In this document: positions 7,838 to 15,967 of the stretch, in pieces | How positions within the stretch are numbered: position 1 is the first letter of the stretch | Layout: every line of letters begins with the position of its first letter | NCBI RefSeq assembly: GCF_003014615.1 | Contig: NZ_PYGI01000017.1 | Coordinates: forward strand, 40,957 to 104,956 | Source: Marinobacterium halophilum | GTDB taxonomy: Bacteria; Pseudomonadota; Gammaproteobacteria; Pseudomonadales; Balneatricaceae | Direction of reading: 5' to 3' | DNA: 64,000 nt | Position numbers and translations under genes: made by a program | Notes under the pieces: generated by a model | The model's input: only the letters and a program-made list of their open reading frames with translations | Database searches by the model: none | What the model was told of the DNA's origin: nothing

Positions 7838-8776
7838 ATGGTCAAGGTAGCAGTAATACAGGCGTCGCCGATCTTTCTGGATCGGGATCGGAGCATTCAG
7901 AAAGCGGCTGATCTGATTCGTGAGGTGTCGGCACAGGGGGCGCAGCTGGCCCTGTTTCCTGAGGCCTTCATTCCCGGTTATCCCGCCTGGATCTGGCGCT
8001 TGCGCCCCGGCGGCGATTGGGGGCTGTGTGAATCCCTGCATGCACGCCTTTTTGATAATGCAGTGGATGTCAGTGCCCATCATCTGGACCCGATACGCGA
8101 AGCCGCGCGTGACACCGGGGTCACCGTGGTGTGTGGCCTGAACGAACGGGATGGCAGCAGTAGCCGGACGACGCTCTACAACAGTCTGGTGACCATTTCT
8201 GCCGAGGGAGAATTGATTAATCATCACCGTAAATTGATGCCCACCAATCCCGAGCGGATGGTTTGGGGATTGGGTGATGCTCGGGGATTGAAAGTGCTTG
8301 ATACCCCGGTGGGGCGTATCGGCGCATTGATCTGCTGGGAAAACTATATGCCGCAGGCACGCTTGGCACTTTATGGCCAAGGAGTTGAAGTCTATCTAGC
8401 GCCAACCTATGACAGCGGCGACGGCTGGCTCGCCACTCTTGGGCATATCGCACGAGAAGGACGTTGCTGGGTGCTGTGTTGTGGGGTTGCGATCGAGCGC
8501 TCAGACCTGCCGGAAGATTTTCCCGATCTGGATCGGCTCTACCCTGCAGATGAACACTGGATCAACCCAGGAGATTCGGTGGTGGTCGCGCCGGGGGGCG
8601 AAATTGTGGCCGGTCCCCTGCATCAGCAAAAGGGCTGCCTGTTGGTGGATATCGAGCTTGCACAGGTTGGCGCGGCCCGCCGTGTGCTGGATGTGGCGGG
8701 GCACTATGCGCGGCCGGATATCTTTACCTTGACGGTGAATCGACAGCCGCAATCTCCGCTAGCGTTCGAGGATTGA
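7838..8776 (+). CDS. Nitrilase (carbon-nitrogen hydrolase family)
   Basis: 312 residues from ATG 7838, behind GAGGAGGG; the frame extends upstream but without a ribosome binding site. The catalytic triad of the nitrilase superfamily is visible: Glu in FPEAFIPGYP, Lys in HRKLMPT, Cys in LICWENYMP. The CWENY context and length fit true nitrilases (nitrile to acid plus ammonia), such as aliphatic or aryl-acetonitrilases, rather than amidases. No partner genes of a nitrile pathway are nearby, so the substrate cannot be set. It acts in the cytoplasm as a helical homo-oligomer in known relatives. Confidence 0.93.
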   Translation: MVKVAVIQASPIFLDRDRSIQKAADLIREVSAQGAQLALFPEAFIPGYPAWIWRLRPGGDWGLCESLHARLFDNAVDVSAHHLDPIREAARDTGVTVVCGLNERDGSSSRTTLYNSLVTISAEGELINHHRKLMPTNPERMVWGLGDARGLKVLDTPVGRIGALICWENYMPQARLALYGQGVEVYLAPTYDSGDGWLATLGHIAREGRCWVLCCGVAIERSDLPEDFPDLDRLYPADEHWINPGDSVVVAPGGEIVAGPLHQQKGCLLVDIELAQVGAARRVLDVAGHYARPDIFTLTVNRQPQSPLAFED

Positions 8777-8910
8777 AAACCGGACGGCGATCCTCCAAAG
8801 TCGGCTCTGCTTGTGGCATAATCACCGCCATAGTGTCACCCGCCTGTTGTGTTATCCACAACCGGCCCTGCCATATACATTCAAGTTCAAGACCAATCGA
8901 GTAGATTCCA

Positions 8911-10497
8911 TTGCTGACCACTGCGAATATCACCATGCAGTTTGGCGCCAAGCCACTGTTTGAAAACGTTTCTGTTAAATTCGGTGACGGTAACCGTTAC
9001 GGCCTTATCGGTGCCAACGGCTGCGGCAAGTCCACCTTCATGAAAATCCTGGGCGGCGATCTTGAGCCGACCAGCGGTAATGTCTCCAAAGACCCGAACG
9101 AACGCATCGGTAAACTGCGTCAGGATCAGTTCGCCTACGAAGAGTTCAGCGTAGTCGACACCGTGATCATGGGTCATGAAGAACTGTGGAAGATCAAAGC
9201 CGAGCGCGATGCGATCTATGCCCAGGCCGAAATGAGCGAAGCTGACGGTATCCGTGCCGGAGAGCTGGAAGGTGACTTTGCCGAGATGGACGGTTACACC
9301 GCCGAATCCCGTGCCGGTGAACTGCTGCTGGGCGTGGGTATTCCGGTAGAGCAGCACTTCGGTCCGATGAGCGAAGTGGCTCCGGGCTGGAAGCTGCGTG
9401 TGCTGCTGGCGCAGGCACTGTTTTCCGACCCGGATATCCTGTTGCTCGACGAACCGACCAACAACCTGGATATCAACACCATTCGCTGGCTCGAAGGTGT
9501 GTTGAACCAGCGTCAGTGCACCATGATCATCATCTCGCATGACCGTCACTTCCTGAACAGCGTCTGCACCCATATGGCCGACGTGGACTTCGGTGAAGTG
9601 CGTCTGTACCACGGCAACTATGATGAGTACATGACGGCATCAACGCAGGCGCGTGAGCGCATGCAGTCGGACAATGCCAAGAAGAAGGCACAGATTGCCG
9701 ACCTGAAGGCGTTTGTCAGCCGCTTCTCCGCCAACGCCTCCAAGTCCAAGCAGGCCACGTCGCGAGCCAAGCAGATCGACAAGATTCAGCTGGAAGATAT
9801 CAAACCGTCCAGCCGTCAGAGTCCGTTCATCCGCTTCGAGCAGGATAAAAAACTGCACCGTATCGCGCTGGAAGTTGAAGGACTGTCCAAGTCCTTTGAT
9901 GATGAGTTGTTCAGCGGTCTGAACCTGACCGTGCCGGTCGCCGAGCGCATCGCCATTATCGGCCCGAACGGTATCGGTAAAACGACGCTGCTCAAGTGCC
10001 TGGTGGGTGATCTGGAGCCGAACGCCGGTACGGTGAAGTGGTCCGAGAACCACAGCATCGGCTACTACGCGCAGGACCACGCTCATGAATTCGCGGAGCC
10101 GAAGAGCCTCTACGACTGGATGGCCTACTGCGGCCAGGAAGGTGATGACGAGCAGGTGATCCGCGGTACGCTGGGCCGTTTGTTGTTCTCGCAGAAAGAG
10201 ATCGACAAGTCGGTTAAAGTGATCTCCGGTGGTGAGCAGGGCCGCATGATCTTCGGCAAATTGATGCTGCAGAAGCCCAATATTCTGGTGATGGACGAAC
10301 CGACCAACCACTTGGATATGGAATCGATCGAAGCGCTCAACCTGGCACTGGAAAACTATCCGGGCACGTTGCTGTTCGTCAGCCACGACCGTGAATTCGT
10401 ATCCTCGCTGGCGACCCGCATTATCGAGCTGACGCCGACCGGTATTGTCGACTTCCACGGCAGCTACGAAGACTACCTGCGCACGCAGGACCAGTAA
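8911..10497 (+). CDS. ybiT: ABC-F family ATPase YbiT
   Basis: 528 residues, start TTG ([12 protein letters not shown]). Two ABC domains without membrane spans: the first with Walker [10 protein letters not shown], a degenerate signature [13 protein letters not shown] and Walker [13 protein letters not shown]; the second with [18 protein letters not shown] and [13 protein letters not shown] charged linker sits between them. The sequence follows E. coli YbiT closely, including the unusual first signature. ABC-F proteins bind the ribosomal E site and relieve translation stalls; YbiT is thought to deal with specific nascent-chain arrests. Single gene followed by a terminator. Confidence 0.96.
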   Translation: MLTTANITMQFGAKPLFENVSVKFGDGNRYGLIGANGCGKSTFMKILGGDLEPTSGNVSKDPNERIGKLRQDQFAYEEFSVVDTVIMGHEELWKIKAERDAIYAQAEMSEADGIRAGELEGDFAEMDGYTAESRAGELLLGVGIPVEQHFGPMSEVAPGWKLRVLLAQALFSDPDILLLDEPTNNLDINTIRWLEGVLNQRQCTMIIISHDRHFLNSVCTHMADVDFGEVRLYHGNYDEYMTASTQARERMQSDNAKKKAQIADLKAFVSRFSANASKSKQATSRAKQIDKIQLEDIKPSSRQSPFIRFEQDKKLHRIALEVEGLSKSFDDELFSGLNLTVPVAERIAIIGPNGIGKTTLLKCLVGDLEPNAGTVKWSENHSIGYYAQDHAHEFAEPKSLYDWMAYCGQEGDDEQVIRGTLGRLLFSQKEIDKSVKVISGGEQGRMIFGKLMLQKPNILVMDEPTNHLDMESIEALNLALENYPGTLLFVSHDREFVSSLATRIIELTPTGIVDFHGSYEDYLRTQDQ

Positions 10498-10514
10498 CAC
10501 CACCTGCTGTACCT

Positions 10515-10562
10515 GATCCCGCCTGCGCCTGGCTCCCTGCCGACGCGGGCGGGATCGGTTTT
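10515..10562 (+). terminator. Rho-independent terminator after ybiT
   Basis: GATCCCGCC at 10515-10523 pairs with GGCGGGATC at 10548-10556, with further inner pairing (TGCG/CGC), followed by GGTTTTC. Confidence 0.8.
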
Positions 10563-10709
10563 CCTCCGTTTACCTGTCTGTCCTGAATCTTGCCAAACTT
10601 CTGCTGCCATTGCAGACTATCGCCCGCGCTCGTCTGAAGACGGTGGCCGCGTCGACTATTGCCATACCTGCAATGCAGATCAGAATCTTGAATACAGGAG
10701 TTTTGGAAC

Positions 10710-12101
10710 ATGGATGAAACAGCAACTGGGCAGACTTACTCACTCAAAAAAAGCTGGATGCCGGGAGGCAGTTTGCTGGCCAAGATTCTGGGCGGCGGCG
10801 TTGTTGCGGTGATCCTGGGTTATGTACTGTCGCAATCCTTTTTCTACGCCGAGCCCGGCTATATCTACCACGTGCGTACCGTCACCGGTAACGAAGCGGT
10901 GGTGACCGAGATCGGCTACAAGTTTTATCCGTTTGGGCGCTACAACTCCTGGAAGCGGGCGATGACCGTACAAGCGGTTTCGGGCTCCAGCCAGGATGCG
11001 ATCACCTCGGAGAAGGATTCCGACAACGCTTCGGCCAGCCTGCCGCCGTTGAGCATCATGTTCCTGGACCAGGTGGATGCCCACGCTGAAGCCACGGTGC
11101 GCTTTTCCATTCCCTCGGATGAAGAATCCTTCCTGAAACTGGCGCATGAGTACCGCTCTCCCGAGAATCTGCTGCGCACGGCCCTGCTGCCGGTGTTCAA
11201 GGAAACCCTGCAGGCCAACGCGTCACTGATGACCGCAGAAGAGTACTATGCGGGTGGACGTACCGAGTTCAACTCCGAATATGAAAACCAGATGCGCAGT
11301 GGCATCTATCTGGTCAAGCGGGAAGAAGTCCGTGTCAGATCCAGCAAAATGGCCAGCGGCTCGGCCAATGTCGCGCTGGGTACGGAGCAGGAAGAATATG
11401 GTGAAGATTCCAAAACCATCTTCGTGGTACAGAAAGTGCTGGACGCCACCGGGCAGCCGCGCCGCAAGCAGCAACGTTTTACCGACTACGGCATCACCGT
11501 GGTCTCGGCGCTGGTTACCGACATCAAGCCCAACCAGAAATTCATCGAGCGCATGCAGCTGAAACAGAAGGCGTCTGCAGACCGTGCCATCGCCCGTGAA
11601 CAGCGGGTGCAGGAAGAAGAGCAGCGTTTGTTGGCCATTGCCCGTGGTGAGCGTGAAGTGGCGGAACGTCAGGCCATGGCCAAGGTAGAGCAGATCCAGA
11701 AAACTACCGAAGCACAAACCGAGAAACAGCTGGCGATTACCCGCGCCGAAAAACTGAAAGCCGAAGCCCAGATTCAGCGGGAAACCGCCGAAATCAACCT
11801 GGAGAAGGCGCGTATCGAGGCCCAAACCCAGCGCACACTGGCGGACGCCGAGGCTTATCAGAAACAGGTCATTCTGGAGGCGGATAACGCGCTGGCGCAG
11901 AAGCTGGATGCGGAGATCAAGATTCAGCAGCTGTGGGCGGCCGCCTATGCCAAACGTCAGGTGCCGACCAACGTCTTCGGCGCGGGTGGCAGTGATGGTG
12001 CGCCGGTCGGTAATGACTACGAAACCAAGGCTTTCATGCAGCTGTTGACGCTGGATGCAGCCAAGCGCCTGAACTATGAACGGGATCTGGTGAAAGACTG
12101 A
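10710..12101 (+). CDS. SPFH/Band 7 (prohibitin-like) membrane protein
   Basis: 463 residues. One membrane span at about residues 22-43 (LLAKILGGGVVAVILGYVLS), then a Band 7-like domain (GYIYHVRTVTGNEAVV through VDAHAEATVRFSIP and the SPENLL segment), then a long charged coiled coil (about 290-420, rich in Glu, Gln, Lys and Ala). That order is the SPFH architecture of flotillin/HflK-like scaffold proteins. The TVTG..VV.EIGY.FYPFG segment suggests one of the less studied groups often found in phage and marine bacteria. No NfeD or protease gene is next to it, so a partner cannot be named. Confidence 0.85.
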   Translation: MDETATGQTYSLKKSWMPGGSLLAKILGGGVVAVILGYVLSQSFFYAEPGYIYHVRTVTGNEAVVTEIGYKFYPFGRYNSWKRAMTVQAVSGSSQDAITSEKDSDNASASLPPLSIMFLDQVDAHAEATVRFSIPSDEESFLKLAHEYRSPENLLRTALLPVFKETLQANASLMTAEEYYAGGRTEFNSEYENQMRSGIYLVKREEVRVRSSKMASGSANVALGTEQEEYGEDSKTIFVVQKVLDATGQPRRKQQRFTDYGITVVSALVTDIKPNQKFIERMQLKQKASADRAIAREQRVQEEEQRLLAIARGEREVAERQAMAKVEQIQKTTEAQTEKQLAITRAEKLKAEAQIQRETAEINLEKARIEAQTQRTLADAEAYQKQVILEADNALAQKLDAEIKIQQLWAAAYAKRQVPTNVFGAGGSDGAPVGNDYETKAFMQLLTLDAAKRLNYERDLVKD

Positions 12102-12122
12102 TCCCAACGGTTGCGGTGGCAG

Positions 12123-12152
12123 ACCCAACACGCGCCAAGGCTGTTGTTGGGT
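12123..12152. repeat. Inverted repeat between SPFH gene and helicase gene
   Basis: ACCCAACA and TGTTGGGT, 8-bp stem with a 14-base loop and no T-run. Possible weak terminator for the SPFH gene. Confidence 0.4.
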
Positions 12153-12204
12153 GCTGCGCAGCGGCGTGCGATAATAGCGGCTTTATCCAGCCGAGTTAGC
12201 CACC

Positions 12205-13518
12205 GTGACCACCTTCACCGATCTTAATCTCTGCCCTGAACTCATCACCACCCTGAAGGATTTGGGGTACAAGCAGCCGACGCCGGTACAGGCACAGGCG
12301 ATTCCGCTGGTGCTGGCCGGACACGATCTGATCGCGGAAGCACAGACCGGTACCGGTAAAACGGCCAGCTTTGCTTTGCCGATGATCGACCGTCTCAGCC
12401 GCACACCGGTTGAAGGCGAGTATCACGAGATCCGTGGACTGATCTTGACCCCGACCCGTGAACTGGCGGCTCAGGTCGGCGAGCATACGCTGGAGTATGG
12501 CCGTCTGCTGGGGATGCGCGTGATCTCCATTTTCGGCGGTGTCCGCTTCGACAACCAGATCCGCAAGATGAAGCGCGGGGCCGATATTCTGGTGGCCACA
12601 CCGGGACGGCTGCTGGATATGCTGGTGCAGAAGAAACTCTCGCTGGCGCATTTGGAAATGCTGGTGTTTGATGAGGCCGACCGCATGCTGGATCTCGGTT
12701 TTATCGGTGAGATTCGGCAGCTGTTGGCGTACATGCCCGAGCAGCGCCAGACACTGCTGTTTTCCGCGACCCTGAATGATTCCGTTGAAGTGTTGGCCGA
12801 CAAGCTGCTGCGTGAGCCGAAGCGTGTGGCCATTGCTGCGCGCAACTCGGCCAGCCAGCAGGTGAAACAGAGCGTTTATGCAGTGGATAACGGTGACAAG
12901 GCGGATGTGCTCAGTTTCCTCATTCACGGCGGCAACTGGCGGCAGACGCTGGTGTTCACCCGCACCAAAAAACGTGCAGACCAGCTTACGGCAGAACTGC
13001 TGGAAGAGGGGATCAGTGCGGTCGCGATTCACGGTGACCGGACCCAGCGCGAGCGTACGGCGGCACTGGCGGCCTTTACCGCCGGTGAGGTCCGTGTGCT
13101 GGTGGCCACGGATGTGGCGGCCCGCGGACTGGATATCGATGCACTGCCGCAGGTGGTCAATTACGACCTGCCTAACCAGCCGGAAGCCTATGTCCACCGT
13201 ATCGGCCGCACCGGTCGTGCTGGCCAGCAGGGGCGGGCGATCTCGCTGGTAGCCCCGGATGAGCGCCGTTTTCTGCAGGATATTTCGGCTCTGATTGGCA
13301 AACCGCTGCAGCTGCAGCCAGTGCCGATACTGGAAAACGGCAAGCTGATTGAGGGCGGCAAGCTGCCCGAGAAAAAACGTAATCAGAGCGGCAAAACGCG
13401 CAAGGGCGGTGCCAACACAAAAGCGGCGAGCAAGGCGGCCAAGCGTGCGCCGCTCCAGCCGGAAGAACCGGTCGCACCGGATACACCGGGCAAACGACCT
13501 TCATTGTTCGGACGCTAA
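12205..13518 (+). CDS. rhlE: DEAD-box RNA helicase, RhlE-like
   Basis: 437 residues, GTG start. All DEAD-box motifs are present: Q motif (GYKQPTPVQAQAIP), I AQTGTGKT, Ia PTRELAAQ, Ib TPGRLLD, II DEAD, III SAT, IV VLVFTRTKK-type, V RGLDID, VI HRIGRTGR. The two RecA domains end near residue 365, followed by a basic Lys/Arg/Ala-rich tail (about 390-437) as in RhlE proteins that act in ribosome assembly and RNA turnover. RhlE is the nearest recalled match; related subgroups such as SrmB are less likely by the motif IV-VI wording. Monocistronic or ahead of ybaK (37-base gap). Confidence 0.9.
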   Translation: MTTFTDLNLCPELITTLKDLGYKQPTPVQAQAIPLVLAGHDLIAEAQTGTGKTASFALPMIDRLSRTPVEGEYHEIRGLILTPTRELAAQVGEHTLEYGRLLGMRVISIFGGVRFDNQIRKMKRGADILVATPGRLLDMLVQKKLSLAHLEMLVFDEADRMLDLGFIGEIRQLLAYMPEQRQTLLFSATLNDSVEVLADKLLREPKRVAIAARNSASQQVKQSVYAVDNGDKADVLSFLIHGGNWRQTLVFTRTKKRADQLTAELLEEGISAVAIHGDRTQRERTAALAAFTAGEVRVLVATDVAARGLDIDALPQVVNYDLPNQPEAYVHRIGRTGRAGQQGRAISLVAPDERRFLQDISALIGKPLQLQPVPILENGKLIEGGKLPEKKRNQSGKTRKGGANTKAASKAAKRAPLQPEEPVAPDTPGKRPSLFGR

Positions 13519-13555
13519 GTAGCCCGCCATGGAATGATGTTACAGGAGATGTGAA

Positions 13556-14023
13556 ATGACCCCAGCGGTTAACGTTGCCAAAAAAGCCAAGGTCAGTCAT
13601 ACCGTCCATGAATACCAGCACGATCCGTCCAGTGCTTCCTACGGCACCGAGGCGGCCGAGAAGCTGGGTCTTGCGGCGGAGCAAGTCTTCAAGACTCTGG
13701 TGGTCAGCCTTGATGGTAAAACGCTGGCGGTGGGCATTGTGCCGGTGGCGGGCAAGCTCAATCTGAAGCAGATAGCCAAGGCGGCGGGTGCGAAGAAGGC
13801 CGCCATGGCGGACCCGGCCGAAGTAGAGCGTGCCACCGGCTATGTACTCGGCGGAGTCAGTCCGTTGGGACAAAAGAAACGCCTGGCCACGTTGATCGAT
13901 GACAGTGCCCAGGCGTTTGCCACGATTCATGTCAGTGCCGGTCGGCGCGGGCTCGAGATTGAGCTGGCCCCCGAGGATCTGGCCCGGCTGACGGGCGCAC
14001 GCTTTGCCCCGATTGCAGGCTAA
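13556..14023 (+). CDS. ybaK: Cys-tRNA(Pro)/Cys-tRNA deacylase YbaK
   Basis: 155 residues, in the length range of YbaK/EbsC proteins. It hydrolyses Cys mischarged on tRNA-Pro. Family features are: the Lys in VFKTLVVSLDGK, the GKLNLKQIAKAAGAKKAAMA segment and the YVLGGVSPLGQKKRL loop that forms the active pocket. AGGAG lies 7 bases before the ATG. It follows the RhlE-like gene on the same strand. Confidence 0.94.
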   Translation: MTPAVNVAKKAKVSHTVHEYQHDPSSASYGTEAAEKLGLAAEQVFKTLVVSLDGKTLAVGIVPVAGKLNLKQIAKAAGAKKAAMADPAEVERATGYVLGGVSPLGQKKRLATLIDDSAQAFATIHVSAGRRGLEIELAPEDLARLTGARFAPIAG

Positions 14024-14136
14024 CTTCTACCAGTCCGCTTCACACCGGCTCATCCCGGTTGCCAATACGGGGGTAACTGGCATGATGGGGGCAGGGTAAT
14101 TGTCCCGGATGATCCTAGGCTGGCAAGGAGCTTGTG

Positions 14137-14847
14137 ATGCTGTGGCTGGAAATACTGCTGTTAACCCTGCTGGCGGGCATGAGCATGCCGCTGGGAGCCT
14201 TGATTGCACGTTTTGAGCGGATTCGGCCGCGTTGGCTGGAACATGAATTCCGCCATAGTGTGATCGCTTTCGGTGGCGGTGCGCTGCTGTCTGCGGTGGC
14301 ATTGGTGCTGGTGCCTGACGGTATTGAACATCATGACACCGATTTTGCGCTGCTTTGGTTCATCCTGGGCGGGCTGGTGTTCATGCTCATCGATATTCTG
14401 CTGAATCTGTTCAAAACCTCGGCCAGCCAGCTGGTGGCAATGCTGTCCGACTTCATCCCCGAGTCGATTGCGCTGGGCGCCGCCTTTGCCCTGGGAGGCA
14501 GCAACGGTCTGCTGTTGGCGCTGCTGATCGGGCTGCAGAATCTGCCGGAAGGCTTCAATGCCTACCGTGAACTGCGCCTTTCCAGCCACTACTCTTCCAA
14601 GCGAATCATTACTACGTTTGCCCTTATGGCGTTGCTGGGACCGGTTGCCGGTTTGGCTGGCTACGCCTGGCTGTCGGCGTATCCCTCCATCGTCGCGGCC
14701 ATCATGCTGTTCGCCGCCGGCGGGATTTTATATTCGGTGTTTCAGGATATTGCGCCGCAGGTGAAACTGGCCCGTCATTGGGGGCCGCCGATGGGCGCGG
14801 TATTCGGGTTTGCATTAGGTATTGCCGGGCATATATTGACGGCTTAA
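14137..14847 (+). CDS. ZIP-family divalent metal transporter
   Basis: 236 residues from ATG 14137 (AAGGAG 6 bases upstream; a GTG at 14134 is too close to it). About eight hydrophobic segments. The two metal-site helices carry SDFIPESIALGAAF and GLQNLPEGFNAYRE, the HNxPEG-like motifs of ZIP permeases, here with DFIPE and QNLPE. Substrate is probably Zn or another divalent cation; regulators are not visible. The downstream hairpin serves the opposite strand better. Confidence 0.88.
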   Translation: MLWLEILLLTLLAGMSMPLGALIARFERIRPRWLEHEFRHSVIAFGGGALLSAVALVLVPDGIEHHDTDFALLWFILGGLVFMLIDILLNLFKTSASQLVAMLSDFIPESIALGAAFALGGSNGLLLALLIGLQNLPEGFNAYRELRLSSHYSSKRIITTFALMALLGPVAGLAGYAWLSAYPSIVAAIMLFAAGGILYSVFQDIAPQVKLARHWGPPMGAVFGFALGIAGHILTA

Positions 14848-14852
14848 AGAGC

Positions 14853-14879
14853 AAAAAACAGCCCGTCAATGACGGGCTG
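14853..14879 (-). terminator. Rho-independent terminator of the acylase-porin operon
   Basis: On the minus strand CAGCCCGTC-ATT-GACGGGCTG is followed by TTTTTTGC. It also sits right behind the ZIP gene on the plus strand, where only CAAAAAC follows, so it is mainly a minus-strand terminator between convergent units. Confidence 0.88.
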
Positions 14880-14925
14880 CAAAAACGAGATCCTTCTCGG
14901 AGAGTATGTTGAAAGCAGCAAAGGG

Positions 14926-15951
14926 TCAGAAGTCCAGGCGATACCCCAAAACTGTGCGGTCATATGGGGTGACGGCATCAGCTGCGTCGTTGTCGATATA
15001 TTCAAAGTACAGCCGTGCCTTGCGGCTCAAATCATACTGAACACCGGCTGCCCATTGCGTCAGTTCAAGACCAGTATTGTTTTCCTCGTAGCGGGTGCCG
15101 CGTATCTTCCAGGTTGTTGCGCCAACGTTGTAGAGCAGGCCAGCTTCCAAGACCTCTCGATCAATGTCGGTAGCCGTGCCTGCAGAGTTTTTGCTGCTGA
15201 TCAAATCATAGATTCCTGTGCCGCTACCTTGCTGATTTTCATAGCGTGCAACGAAGGTTAGCGGATCGGTTACCTTGATACGCGCACCCAGTGCCCAGCT
15301 GTCCAAATCGTAGTCGATACCCGCTGTGTTACTGCCGATATTGCCATAGGAAGCAGCCAGATAGACTCTATCGCCTTCGTATTTCAGGTTCAGGTCATAG
15401 CTGTCGATACTGTCATCCTGCTCACCGTCATTATCCGTACCGCTGCCATCAATGACGACGTGCCCGGCCATTTGCCAGTTGCCGAATTTCGGTGTGATAT
15501 AGGACAGGCTGTTATCCGGTCGCCAATGGCCAGCAAACGCAGCCAACTGGAAACGTTCGCCGGCATCGGCTGCAGCTGCATTAAAAATATCACTGGTGGA
15601 GTTGGTCCAGATATAATGCATCTGCCACTGTTTACCGATCAGCAAGGTACCCCAGTTACCACTGGCACCCATGTAGGCTTGCCGAGGAGCGAACATGGCC
15701 CCTTCATTATCGGTGGTATCCACGTTAGCTTCCCAGTGGAATAGACCCTTGGTATTTTCCAGTCCCAAGTCGACATCGCCCTTAATACCGAAGCGTGATG
15801 AACCATCACGCAGATCCAAATCACTGCTGCTTTTGGCGTCTATTTCCATACGCAAGGAACCATAAAGAGTGGCGTCGGCTTGCGCGATCGCGGAGTAGAT
15901 GACGGCAGGTGAGGCTGCAGCCACCATTAGAACAAGTGTGATTTTTTTCAT
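14926..15951 (-). CDS. Gram-negative general porin
   Basis: 341 residues from ATG 15951 (AAAGG upstream; the TTG at 15960 is not preferred). Signal peptide to about residue 26 (SAIAQA|DATLYGSLR). The mature protein starts with the beta-strand typical of proteobacterial porins, contains the SRFGIKGDVDLG and PRQAYMGASGNWGTLLIGKQ motifs of the porin_4 / OmpC-like group, and ends YDRTVLGYRLDF with the C-terminal Phe used for BAM insertion. The gene begins 16 bases after the penicillin-acylase stop, so the two form an operon. It may admit the acylase substrate, but specificity cannot be read from sequence. Confidence 0.93.
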   Translation of the reverse strand: MKKITLVLMVAAASPAVIYSAIAQADATLYGSLRMEIDAKSSSDLDLRDGSSRFGIKGDVDLGLENTKGLFHWEANVDTTDNEGAMFAPRQAYMGASGNWGTLLIGKQWQMHYIWTNSTSDIFNAAAADAGERFQLAAFAGHWRPDNSLSYITPKFGNWQMAGHVVIDGSGTDNDGEQDDSIDSYDLNLKYEGDRVYLAASYGNIGSNTAGIDYDLDSWALGARIKVTDPLTFVARYENQQGSGTGIYDLISSKNSAGTATDIDREVLEAGLLYNVGATTWKIRGTRYEENNTGLELTQWAAGVQYDLSRKARLYFEYIDNDAADAVTPYDRTVLGYRLDF

Positions 15952-15967
15952 TGGATACAACCTTTTA

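Noticed and set aside
11223..12131. 302-codon open frame on the minus strand
   Set aside because: Opposite the coiled-coil part of the SPFH gene; Leu/Gln-rich composition is the mirror of that coding sequence.
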